From Ixodes scapularis (taxonomy: Eukaryota > Arthropoda > Arachnida > Ixodida > Ixodidae), in NCBI RefSeq assembly GCF_016920785.2, contig NW_024609857.1:77187570-77251569 (forward strand): DNA of 64,000 bases. The letters run 5' to 3'. Of the stretch, positions 11,420 through 21,215 are shown piece after piece. Numbering within the stretch: the first letter of the stretch is position 1; every line of letters starts with the position of its first letter. A model generated the notes under the pieces. That model was given only the letters and a program-made list of their open reading frames with translations. It was not told where the DNA came from and searched no databases. Both the position numbers and the translations under genes were made by a program.

Positions 11420-11841
11420 CTGAAGAAGCCGGCGCCGTCTAACCTTCCAGAGCTTTGGGCATTTTTGGGCATGGTTCAGTATTACGCAAAGTATTTGCCA
11501 CGGTGAGCCGACCTTTGCGCACCACTGAGTAATCTACTCCAGAAAAATGTTCCTTGGCAATAAAATTTGTCTTGCGTAGAAGCCTTCGAAGACATAAAAC
11601 ACGTCTAAGGTTTATGGGGACGCTTGTTCACTTCGATCTAAGCGAGACAATCTATTTGGCGACTGATGCTTCACCAGATGTCGTTGGAGCGATCATCTTC
11701 CACAAGATAAAAGGAAAGGAACGCCCAATTGCGCATGCATTGAAAGCGCTGACTTCCGCCGCGAAACGATATGCCCAGATTGAGCGAGAAGCTCTAGCCA
11801 TAATTTTTGGCGTAAAGAAGTTTCATCAGTATCTGTGGTGA
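11420..11841 (+). pseudogene. Gypsy element 1 RT connection and RNase H
   Basis: The first part (PSNLPELWAFLGMVQYYAKYLP) matches the connection segment after the RT palm. The second (ATDASPDVVGAIIFHK, then YAQIEREALAIIFGVKKF) is RNase H, with the TDAS aspartate and the IEREALAI motif kept. A TGA at 11,839-11,841 interrupts the frame, which resumes at 11,854. Several frame changes separate this from the RT start upstream. Confidence 0.8.
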
Positions 11842-11853
11842 AGAAGATTTGTC

Positions 11854-12297
11854 TTGTATACTGATCACAAACCATTGACGGTGATTTTTGGTCCAGTGAA
11901 AGGAATCCCTGTGACGGCTGCCAACAGAGTTCAACGATGGGCCTTGACCCTACAAGGGCACTTGCATGACATTATGTATACTCCAACAACTCAGTTTGGA
12001 AACGCAGATGGCTTGTTACGACTACCTCAGGGACCTGATGCAGAGTTTGACGAGGAACTTCAACATGAAGTCGCCGATGCTGTGAGCTTCATTTCTTCAG
12101 ACATCATGGCAATTGTTGAAAAAATTAATAGCAAACTTAAGTCAGAGCATCCGACATCGCGGCGGAGACTGCTAAAGACAAGACACTGTCGCAGGCTTAC
12201 CGGTACGTCATGGAAGGATGGCCGTCGATTGAACGCGACGCAGAAGTGCAACCATACACGAGACAGTCGGAACTCACTGTGGAAAATAGCTGCCTAG
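11854..12297 (+). pseudogene. Gypsy element 1 RNase H end and linker
   Basis: It begins YTDHKPLTVIFG, the conserved 'TDHKPL' strand of LTR-element RNase H, then RVQRWALTLQGH and a decayed copy of the 'NADGLSRLP' motif (NADGLLRLP). The reading frame then drifts into non-homologous sequence near 12,150. It continues toward the integrase zinc-binding region near 12,350, where an EGHLG remnant is visible. Confidence 0.8.
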
Positions 12298-12389
12298 TTT
12301 GGGGCATGCGCACAGTGATCCCTCTTAGGTTTCGACGGAGTCTTCTGGATTTAATACATGAAGGACACCTTGGATGATCAAAAAATAAC

Positions 12390-12907
12390 ATGTTTGCCCG
12401 TTCCTATACGTGTGGTGGCCAAACATGGACAAAGACCGTGAAGCGAAAAGTGAGGCTTGGGAAGCTTGTGCTTCAGTCCCTGACAGTAACGAAAATGTTC
12501 CCCTACATCAGTGGGAAGTACCAAAACGACCCTGGTATTGAATCTATACAGATTTCGCAGAATACCAGAACACCATGTACTTGGTGGTGATCGACGCGTA
12601 CAGCAAGTGTCCTGGAGTCACTTTGATGCCGTCGACCAGAGCTCAGCGGACGGTGGAAGCATTCAAGGAAATCTCCCTTGTTCATGCACTGCCGGAGCAG
12701 GCAGTCAGCGATAATGGAACACAGTACATTAGTGCCATTTTTCAGAATTTTCTAGAAAAACAAGGAATTAGACACATCTTAACACCACCGCACCACCCTC
12801 AGTCAAACGGCTTAGCCGGAAACTTTGTGAGGGCACTAACGTCTGCCTTTCGTAAATCCAAGGGGGAGGGAAAGGAAGGACTAAGACAGTTCCTCCTCCT
12901 TGTATAG
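12390..12907 (+). pseudogene. Gypsy element 1 integrase, catalytic Glu lost
   Basis: The core at 12,575-12,907 shows VVIDAYSK (first Asp), AVSDNGTQY (second Asp) and HHPQSNGLAGNFVRAL. In relatives the last motif reads NGLAERFV and supplies the catalytic Glu; here it is Gly-Asn, so the DDE triad is incomplete. The upstream zinc-binding domain at 12,360-12,500 is frameshifted. Integrase would join the cDNA to host DNA; this copy should be inactive. Confidence 0.85.
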
Positions 12908-13436
12908 GGTGACACTACACTCTACGACGGGACAACCCCCATGCGAGATGCTAAACAAACGACACTACCGAACGACGATGGATTTGATCAAGTCAGGCCA
13001 GTCGCCCGAAGGATCTCGTGAACGGGCTCGTCAAAAGAGAAATTACGACAAGAAGAGTCGCCACAAGACGTTCCAGATAAATCAGAAAGTCTCGATGCAG
13101 GATAAATTGAAGAAGAACCAATGTATCAAAGGTATAATCGTCAGCCAAGAAGGACAAGCTATGTTTGAAGTAGTGACTGAAGATCAAAAGCGACACCGGG
13201 TGCACGCAGATAAGACCAAGAAACGGATCCGCGAAGAAGATTGGACCAGATCGTACGCCCCAAATCCGGTGGACAACTTTCATGCAGTTGACCCGCCACA
13301 AGTGGAAGCGGATGCATCGGACGCGGCTCAGGAACACGCAGCTCATGCGTCCGGGTGCACTGCGGTTCACCGGTATCCGACAAGAGTACGTAAAGCACCT
13401 GATGTCTTCACTTCGCCTGAGGAGGGAGGAATGTAG
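12900..13436 (+). CDS. Gypsy element 1 integrase C-terminal region
   Basis: 178 codons running to the 3' LTR. The first part (YRVTLHSTTGQPPCEMLNKR) is the end of the integrase core, the 'YR.T.H.TTG.PP..LL' motif. A basic segment with RERARQKRNYDKKSRHKTF follows, then a small beta-rich domain (GIIVSQEGQAMFEVVTEDQ) and a proline-rich tail with YPTRVRKAP. The stop overlaps the start of the 3' LTR, as is common in this group. The polypurine tract GGAGGGAGGAA lies at its end. Confidence 0.8.
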   Translation: MYRVTLHSTTGQPPCEMLNKRHYRTTMDLIKSGQSPEGSRERARQKRNYDKKSRHKTFQINQKVSMQDKLKKNQCIKGIIVSQEGQAMFEVVTEDQKRHRVHADKTKKRIREEDWTRSYAPNPVDNFHAVDPPQVEADASDAAQEHAAHASGCTAVHRYPTRVRKAPDVFTSPEEGGM

Positions 13437-13602
13437 TGGCGTAGAAGACGAGAAAGTCTCGAGACATAGGAGCGTGCTAGGCTCACGTGAATCGCGAGAT
13501 TCGGATCCTGTCGCGTATGAAGAATGGTCTTCGTAGTGCAGTTCTTGGGCCCAAAGTAAAGTGCATTTATCCTGCCATCGGGCCCGTGTCCACTCCGCTA
13601 CA
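13432..13602 (+). repeat. 3' LTR of gypsy element 1
   Basis: 171 bp, begins TGTAGTGGCG and ends CTACA, preceded by the polypurine tract at about 13,420-13,431. Confidence 0.93.
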
Positions 13603-13607
13603 AAAAG

Positions 13608-16420
13608 TAGGGTTATACCTGAGCGACGAGAAGAAGCCGATGAGAGCTTTGTATTATCACACAGGAATTTGAAAAGGCAACACAACACGCAAGAAAAATG
13701 CGGGACAAGACTAAATGCGGGAGTGGTTATTACCCGATGTTTCCTCAAGCAAATATAAATCCTGAAATTAAGGCTTTTATGTTTAGTAAGTTGATAGGGC
13801 TCATTTACACAACAGTCTTAAAAGAACTCTGGGATAAACTAGGCATTGGATGATATAACATATCTCGAATTCAGAAGTCGCTCATTTTTCAAATGATAAT
13901 AAAACCCGTATACTTTTATTACGCTTAATAATTTCTGGATATGTTCACTCACTTATTTGCATACTTAATGGTATTTTTAGGCTCCGTGGCCGACGATGTG
14001 TTTCTCTGAAAGTGGGCATAAGACAAAAAAAAGCGTTTTTGTTATGTTAAAGCAATATTTCACGAAAAGAGGAGGCTTAAACAGGGAATAAATGAAACAT
14101 CGCATCGATACTGTTAAACTCACACTACATGGCAATTTCAGCGGCCAGTTCACTTTAAGGGCACTTTAACTGCCACTGGATGGAATTTGGAGGTAGAGGC
14201 TGACGATAGATATCTGTTGATGGTATCTTGTCGGCAACTAACATGGCTATGCGTCAGCGAAAAGCCATAAAGCTCTTACAATAAATGGTAGAGGCTCAGC
14301 TGGCACTAGTGTCTACGGGACTTCCGGTTGCAAATTGAAGCTGACAGTATGCAGTCTACATTTCCAGCCTCTCTGTGTATTCCTATGGGAAAACGCGCGT
14401 AAATTGTGTCTCTTCGCCGGAAAATAACATGAAAGACTTTTGTCATTTCGGTTGTACCGGATAGTATACACCTTTATTGGTATTGTGGAAGTGTAATTGC
14501 ATTAGTTAAGGAATTTTTCTCTACCACTGAACGATGTTAAACTTCGCTCTATTTCAGGTCCAAACCTTTGTTTCAAGGAAGGTGTGTGAAAAGGAGCGAC
14601 GATTTAAGCCAACTAACGATCGAAAGGAATGTGGAGTGTGTTCAAGGTTTGCTAGCATTTCGGTGGTGCTTATATATTGCTAATATGCCCGTCCTGTCAT
14701 TGGATGAAAATGACTCCGTCGTGCACCTTTACGATCGGTTAAAGAAACATTCGAACGCAAAAAATAAAGCACGTGAGCTACGAAAGGTGTATTTTTATTA
14801 TTTTCTATGTCGGGCAGTTTTTATCGGGCACGTGCTCTCTGGCTCCCCCTATTTGGAAAGATTTGGAGCGTGTGGGTGATGATTTGAGCCCAGAACAAGC
14901 CTTTTCGCACATATTCATGAGCAGAAAGAATAAAACAGTACTTATTTATTCCAAATCTGACAATATTACGTGGCTTTCAATTAATTTTGATCGTCTGAGT
15001 GCACAAGGAGTTACTTATTCATTTTTACTGCGTAGTTCTTGCCGTCTCTCTTGGTTTCCCACATGTCCTTCAATAGTTTGGCACGTATATCCCCCATGCT
15101 GAAAAGCGTCGACGCCGTGTTCGCGCTGACGGTGTTTGACAGTGCACATAAATACACGTACAAAGCGGTTTTAACACCGTTTTTCATACCACGAATTTCA
15201 AATAAAATACTGTAACTGACCAATTATTTTATTTGTGTGACTGAGAAATGTTACAATGTGCCTAGTACGTACAAATTATTAGTAATATTTGCTCTTATAA
15301 TCGAGCGCAGAGAGAAAATGCACTCATTTTTTCCAACAGAAATGCATTACGGGAAGTCAATTTCTGACTGCTTGCTGTCTGCTTCAAAATGCAACAGCAC
15401 ACTAGCGCCAGCTGAGCCTCTAGCGTTTATTGTAACAACTCTATGCGAAAAGCGTCTCAGCGACAGAAATAAATAAAACATTCTAAGCAGCAAATTACCA
15501 ATGGCTATGTCCTCTGCAAATTTAAATGAATAGAAAGTGTGTTTCTTTTCACAAAATTGAAAACGGAAGATCAATATGATAGCCGTGTCGCCATTCCGCT
15601 GAATGCGCACACGCACGAGCATGCAGCATTGAAGAAATGATATTCATGATGTTATGGCTCGACTTTTATGGCTGCAAGTCCTTTCCACTAAAAATCAGTC
15701 AAATATGTCGTTAAAGATGAGCAAGTGTTGTAAAAGTATTAGACAAGAATTAAACAAATTTAAACATTTTTTTGTATCCTTGTTTTGAACGTGTCCTTTT
15801 GAAAAAACTAAAATCTGTCTTAAAAGAAGAAAACATGCAATAAACTAAATTCGCCTGCACCTTATTGCGATAAAAATTAAAAAAAAAGTATAAATTGAAA
15901 ACTTAGTGTCACCAGCTTTCATGAAGCTCCTATATACATTTTTATAAACGTGACTGATCTTTCAAAACTCCATAAAAACAAAAACTTCTTACTAAAATGC
16001 AATAATTAATGTCTGAAAATTTCAATATTAAACCTCTTGCAATTGTAGAAAAAAGTGCGATTGAAGTAAAAATATTTTTAACTGTTTAAAAAAAAAAAAA
16101 AGAGACCGACGCGGACCCTTCACACGGTTTCGACCATAAACAAACTCCTACGGGCCAGGTACTACCATCCAAAACCCATGAACGCGAAAAAGCTTTAAGA
16201 TAAAAATATAATAAAGAGAAACACTGTCCCCCTGAACGTCCGCGTTATTTGAAGAAAAATCACGCAACAAAAAGAGTAACAATTTTAACGCAGTAACCAC
16301 ATAAAGGGGCAGTGCAAGAGAACGAAGAAAACCAAATGTTGCTTTAAAGGACGTTCCTATAATTGTCGAACTCGAGCGTTCAGTGACGACATAGTTATAG
16401 AGCGTCCGAGTATGACGAAA
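13608..16420. repeat. Paralogous block, long copy
   Basis: From TAGGGTTATAC just after the gypsy TSD, the sequence aligns with 48,131-49,310. Shared landmarks are TCTCGAATT with CGCTC (13,864-13,891 and 48,390-48,412), TGGATGGAATTTGGAGGTAGAG (48,769 partner slightly changed) and CCAGGTACTA (16,156 and 49,160). The middle, about 14,210-15,740, has no partner and includes a possible exon. It is an old duplicated unit of unknown nature. Confidence 0.7.
14558..14786 (+). other. Possible orphan exon or gene fragment
   Basis: A 229-nt open stretch lies between a good splice acceptor (pyrimidine-rich tract ending TTTCAG at 14,557) and a donor-like AAG/GTGTAT at 14,786-14,787. Its translation is mixed and non-repetitive: CVKRSDDLSQLTIERNVECV, later VLSLDENDSVVHLYDRLKKH, ending KARELRK. 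I recognise no family. The stretch lies in the part of the paralogous block that has no partner. It could be a host exon, a captured exon or chance. Confidence 0.3.
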
Positions 16421-17107
16421 AAAAATTCTAGAGGTAGGACTGACTAAGTAGGTGTACGTGACTCCTTCTGATCCCTTTAAACGCGTGATTCTGACTCATA
16501 TTATTGCTTGGAAGTCCCATTAATCTGTGTGGCATTCAAAACTTCATATCTGGATGTTAATTCCAACAATTATGAAGATCGCGTTTGGTTGTTGCTCGCT
16601 CTTGTTGTTTCAGTTCTTTATTGTTTCAGACCAACGACGTCATGAGCAATAGAAAATGAGTTCGAAATTTTGAGCTTTTTTCACCTATTATGTTCAAAAA
16701 ATATCCGATTTATTCTTTATAATATTATTTGTCCCACACAAGAGTTCCAGCGAACGCGATGCAAATTTAAAAAATCGTCAGAAGCGCTTTTTAGTTCCCC
16801 TTTAAGGCACCCGCTATAAAAAAAATGTGCTGACCTTGAAAAACCGGGGAAAACGTGATGTGGTGCATTCATAGAAGCGAAGGCACGGGTTCAGGTAGCG
16901 TGTATTGGCGGTCAATGTAATTGAAAGTAAAGGCGCTCATATCTACGATGATGCAGTCGTAGAAGAAAGCTTGCGTGCATCGAGAAGCTTTTAATCGCCA
17001 TCAAAGATGGCGAATAAAAGCTTAAAAGCTTCAGCCGAAATGAAAATTTTCTTTGTTTTATTACCGCCACTTCAATTCGATATATATAGTGCCAGGGAAG
17101 GGTATTG
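16421..17107. other. Unassigned stretch
   Basis: A small inverted repeat at about 16,984-17,028 (AGCTTTTAATCGCCATC paired with GATGGCGAATAAAAGCTT) is visible. No protein is recognised. Confidence 0.4.
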
Positions 17108-17289
17108 ATTGTCTGTAGGGGCAGCTTTGTTTTGAAGTGCCCATTGTCAGGTTTAGTATCTCGATATCTTGGCGAGAGACAGCGCTGCCAGAAATCGGGG
17201 ATCTAATTTGGCACCTAGAGGGGTGATAAAAAGTTTCAGGATTGCTTTTTGCTAAATTTATTTAAAACATTTACAATTTATTGGACATA

Positions 17290-18345
17290 GTCTCTTTCAA
17301 AGTACTCCCCTGGGGAAGGTGAACATTTTACCCATCGCCGTTTCCATTCCTAGTAGAACACTGATAACTCATCTCCTGGAATGCTCTTCAACACCACCAG
17401 CGATATTTCTTTGATTTCGTCAGTTGAATCAAATCTCTGCCCTTTCAAGGGTATGTTGTGTTTTGAAAAAAGAAAAAAAGTCTGCAGAGCCAGGTCTTTT
17501 GAGTATGGGGGAATGGGGGATAACGGTAACGGAGTTTTTTGTGCAATCATTGTGAATGAACAACAGAATAAGCAGGCGCGTTTTCCTGGAGCTGCACCCA
17601 CTCCCAGCTTCTACGAAGGTCGCGTCTCTTGTTCCTCACAGCCTCGCGCAAATGTCTGGAGTTTCAAGGTGACGAAAACAAATAAATGTGTCACCTCATG
17701 GAGGAAATTCTGAGTATACGACATCCTTTCTGTTGAAGAACACTGTGAGCATGACTTTGCCATTTGATTTCACTTGATGATATTTTGGGTGTTGTTGAGT
17801 ATTTCGACTTCTATTTCGATGATTGGACCACTATTTCTACGTAGTGCCCATATACTCACGCCTCGTCCCCCGTAACGACGCGCCTAAAAAGATTTATTTA
17901 TCATTTGCCATTTCAAGAAGTTCCTGAGAAACCTGAACTCGGTGTTGTTTATTCTCCTTGGTAAACAGTCTCGGGACAAACGTTGCTGCCGCTCAGCGCC
18001 ATCTGCAGTTGTTCAGTTAAAAGTTCTTGACATGAGCTGAAAAAATGTTGCATTCCTCTGCCATTTTATATATGGTTGGTTGACGATTTGATCGCACGAG
18101 GACGCTCACTCTGGCAACAGGATCGTTGTCAGCTGAAGTCGATAGGCGTCCAGAGCGAGGACTTTCTTCTGATGATGTCCGGACTTTTTTAACCCCTTGT
18201 ACTACTCCTGACACCGTGATCCACTCAGACACGCATCCCCAAAAGTCTATCGCAACACCTGAAAAGTGTCTACAAAAGTTTTACCTAACTTTACACAAAA
18301 CTTGATTCAAATGTGTTGCTCTTCTTTTTGATTCATTTGACAAAA
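17290..18345 (-). pseudogene. Mariner-type transposase pseudogene 1
   Basis: Minus strand. The N-terminal part (about 18,345-18,017) reads IKFCVKLGKTFVDTFQVLR, then RTSSEESPRSGRLSTS and a helix-turn-helix (RQPTIYKMAEECNIF), matching the paired HTH domain of mariner transposases. The C-terminal part (17,600-17,350) has PPYSKDLALQTFFLFSKH, a decayed form of the 'SPDLAPCDFFLFPK' motif that carries the last catalytic Asp, then LKGQRFDSTDEIKE. The middle is frameshifted and the catalytic core is not intact. Transposase would cut and paste at TA sites. Confidence 0.85.
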
Positions 18346-18476
18346 TATGTCAAAATAACCAAACACGACAAGCTTGTTTCACACAAAACGCCTGTTACTG
18401 TACGACAAAGAAGGTTGTAGAGAATCTACAACAAGAGCTGATCTCTGGAAGACTCACAATAACTAATCTCGCCAAC

Positions 18477-18604
18477 GTAGCAGCTTGGGCGAGTTGGTTG
18501 CACATGATTACACACACCACAGCGCACTATAGCAAACAACACTCACACCTTACACACAAAAAATAAAGCAAAATTCAAACAAACCGCGCTACGACCTTGC
18601 CAAC
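18477..18604 (+). mobile_element. 128-bp insertion with Penelope-end-like start
   Basis: Present in unit 1 and absent from unit 2, where TTGCCAAC runs directly into CGTACTGC. The insertion is flanked by GCCAAC (18,471-18,476 and 18,599-18,604), consistent with a target duplication. It starts GTAGCAGCTTGGGCGAGTTGG, like the segment at about 26,175, then becomes A-rich. The allele pair defines its ends precisely. Confidence 0.6.
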
Positions 18605-18849
18605 CGTACCGCTCTTCGACGCTCCGTTGGCACTAAATTAAAAAGATCCAGGCTATTGATTGTCTCTAAGGGCAGCTTTGTTTTAGAGTGCCCATTGGCA
18701 GGTTTAGTGTTTCGATACCTTAGCGAGAGACAGCGCGGCCAGGAATCGAGGATCTAATTTGGCACCTAGAGGGGCGATAAAAAGTTTCAGGATTTCTTTT
18801 TGTTAAATTTATTTAAACATTTGCAATTTATTGGACATTGTCCCTTTCA

Positions 18850-20200
18850 AAGTACTCCCCTGGGGAAGGTGAACATTTTACCCATCCCTGTTTCTATTGC
18901 TGGTAGAACCCTGATAACTCATCTTCTGGAATGCTGTTCATCACCCCCAGCGATATTTATTTGATTTCGTCAGTTGAATCGAATCTCTGCCCTTGCAAGG
19001 GTATCTTGAGTTTTGAAAACAGGAAAAGGTCTGCAGATGTCAGGTCTGTTGAGTATGGGGGAATGGGGGACAGCGGTCATGGCGTTTTTGTGCCCTGATT
19101 TCGAATGATCAGCAGAATAAACAGGCGCGTTTTCCTGGTGCTGCAGCCACTTCCTGCTTCTACGAAGCTCAGCTCTCTTCTTCCTCACAGCCTCGCGCAA
19201 ATGTCTTGAGTTTCAAGGTGACGAAAACAATTAAATGTGTCACCTCATGGAAGAAATTCCTATACTTCGTCTCACCCTACGATGGACTAAAGGCAGAAGC
19301 TACTAACCGCCGGATCCAACCACGAGCCACTTAGACATTGCGTGGTATTTCGCTTCGATGAACGTATCGGTGCCCGCGCCTCGGATCACTGATGGGAATG
19401 GGCGGACAGTGCTTCGGATCGAGCCATGAGTGACTCAACATTTTTACATTGCAAAGAAAGCCACGACGTACTGGCTCCTTGCAGTGTCGAAGCTATAAAA
19501 ATGACGCAGCGTTCTTGGATTGGGAGCATTATTCGTCCAAACCTAACCAATGCTAAGCGTGTCATAGTTTAGCGTGGAACGTGATTGGACCCGGCGGCCC
19601 GTGGCTTTGGCCTTTAGTCCATCGTAGGATGAGACGAACGATAGTATTCAACATCCTTCCTGTCGAACAAAACTGTGAGTACGACCTTTTGGGTGTTGTA
19701 GAGCCTTTTGACTTCTATTTCGATGATTGGACAACTATTTCCATGTAGTGCCCACACGTATCGTCCCCAGTAACGAGGCGCCTAAAAACCTGAACACGGT
19801 GTTGTTTTTCCTTCCTTGTAAATTGTCTCGGGACAAACTCTGCTGTCGCTCAGTTCCATCTGCAGTTGTTCAATTAATAGCTCTTGACATGAGCAAAAAA
19901 AATGTTGCATTCCTCTGCCATTTTATATATGGTTAGTTGACGATTTGATCGCACGAGAACGTTCACTCTGGCAACATGATCGTTGTCAGTTGAAGTCGAT
20001 AGGCGTCCAGAACGAGGACTTTCTTCGGATGATGTCCGGTCTTTTTTAACCCCTTGTCTTACTCCTGACACCGCGATCCACTCAGACACGCAACCCCAAA
20101 AGTCTATCGCAACACCTGAAAAGAGTCTATAAAAGTGTTACCCAACTTCACACTAAACTTGATACAAATCAGTTGCTCTTCTTTTTGACTTATTTGACAA
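18850..20200 (-). pseudogene. Mariner-type transposase pseudogene 2
   Basis: Same layout as pseudogene 1 on the minus strand. The HTH domain (RTSSEESPRSGRLSTSTDND, then RQLTIYKMAEECNIF) lies at 20,089-19,874 and the C-terminal remnant at about 19,200-18,950. The 385-bp TIR insertion breaks the middle. It shares its main defects with pseudogene 1, so the unit was duplicated after or during decay, rather than by two separate insertions. Confidence 0.8.
19260..19644. mobile_element. 385-bp TIR element (MITE-like)
   Basis: The termini are near-perfect inverted repeats of about 34 bp: TTCGTCTCACCCTACGATGG at the left pairs with CCATCGTAGGATGAGACGAA at the right, with one mismatch. It has no coding capacity. 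Unit 1 of the tandem duplication shows the empty site. The target duplication is not clear; ATTC on both sides is a weak candidate. Confidence 0.8.
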
Positions 20201-20372
20201 AATATGACAAAATAACCAAACACGACAAACCTGTTTCACAAAAAAACGTCTGTTACTGCGCAGCAAAGGTTCAAGAGAATCTACAACAAGAGCCGATCTC
20301 TGGAAGAGTCACGAGAACTAATCTTGCCAACCGTACTGCTCTTCGACGCTCCGTTGGCACTCAATTCGAAAA

Positions 20373-20637
20373 GATCCAGAGGCCAGATTCCCGAAACTTT
20401 CTTACGACAAAAAAGTTCGTAAATTTATTTCACGACAAAGTTACGAATCGGTGAATATTTCCGAAGCAAAATGTTAGTAAGTTTTGCGTAAGTTACGACG
20501 AAATCCGTAAATTACACAAAACTTATGAACATTTTGCTTCAGGAATACTCAACAGTTCGTAATTTTGTCGTAAGATAAATTTACGAACTTTTTTTGTCGT
20601 AATAACGTTTCGGGATTATGGCCTCTGGATCTTCTTG
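20373..20637. mobile_element. Palindromic MITE, arms of about 120 bp
   Basis: The left half (AGATCCAGAGGCC onward) pairs with the right half (ending GGCCTCTGGATCT) over most of its length, with scattered mismatches. The arms are rich in TTACGA and TCGTAA motifs. There is no coding capacity. The AGATCCAG text also ends unit 1 of the tandem duplication at about 18,646. Confidence 0.8.
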
Positions 20638-20639
20638 AC

Positions 20640-20910
20640 AACTCGGTATACCCCGTTTCTACTGAAGTCCAAACGTAGCCGGCGCTGCGGGTTAATGGGA
20701 CCTATCATGCTGCGGCGAAATCATTAGTCACTGGGTAATTTTGTTCATGATTGGTTCAGGAGCGATACAACACGTACAGAACCTTGACGATCGCACCATG
20801 ATGGTCCGCTTTTGACGCACCCTGAATGTTCCCGCTAGCTCGTAGCGTCGGTCGCGTTTGCACTTAAGATCAAGCGAAGTATAACTAAAATAAGCAACCG
20901 AAGAAAACTT
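20640..20910. repeat. Dispersed unclassified repeat, copy 2
   Basis: Matches 4,680-5,062 in the same order of short blocks (TGAAGTCCAAACG, ATTGGTTCAGGAGCG, ACACGTACAGA, CATGATGGTCCGC). Confidence 0.65.
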
Positions 20911-21215
20911 CAAGCATTTCATTCAGTGTAAAGTACAGAAACACCTCCGATTCCTCATCTTCCCCTGGATCCCTCAGAAAACATTAATTTGGACGAAATC
21001 GCCTGCAAGATATTGCAAATCATTTTTTTAAATTGCAGTGCGGGCCACTAAATTACAAACACCATATTAGACAGGAAACCCTCAATGCAGACACTGTACA
21101 ATAGACGTACGGTCACGGACGTCGTCAAATATGAATAGCGATACCCAAAAGTTGAGGGGAGAAAACACAAAACAACAAAGCGCAGATTCAAAACAAGACA
21201 CCCTTGACTCTACAC

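Larger units (their letters stand above)
9709..13607 (+). mobile_element. Old Ty3/gypsy LTR retrotransposon with 5-bp TSD
   Basis: The element lies between direct repeats AAAAG at 9,709-9,713 and 13,603-13,607. The LTRs (9,714-9,885 and 13,432-13,602) start TG and end CA and differ at roughly 15 of about 171 positions by eye, so the insertion is old. Order: LTR, primer-binding site, gag with two CCHC knuckles, protease, start of RT, RNase H, integrase, purine tract, LTR. The central RT with the catalytic aspartates is missing and several frames are broken, so it cannot move by itself. Confidence 0.93.
17108..18653 (-). repeat. Tandem duplication, unit 1, carrying a mariner remnant
   Basis: The unit begins ATTGATTGTCTGTAGGGGCAG and is repeated from 18,654 with about 85-90% identity by eye. 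It contains a dead mariner and a 128-bp insertion (18,477-18,604) that unit 2 lacks. Confidence 0.85.
18654..20378 (-). repeat. Tandem duplication, unit 2
   Basis: Direct repeat of unit 1, with a 385-bp TIR element inserted at 19,260-19,644 and without the 128-bp insertion. It ends at the palindromic MITE. Confidence 0.85.
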
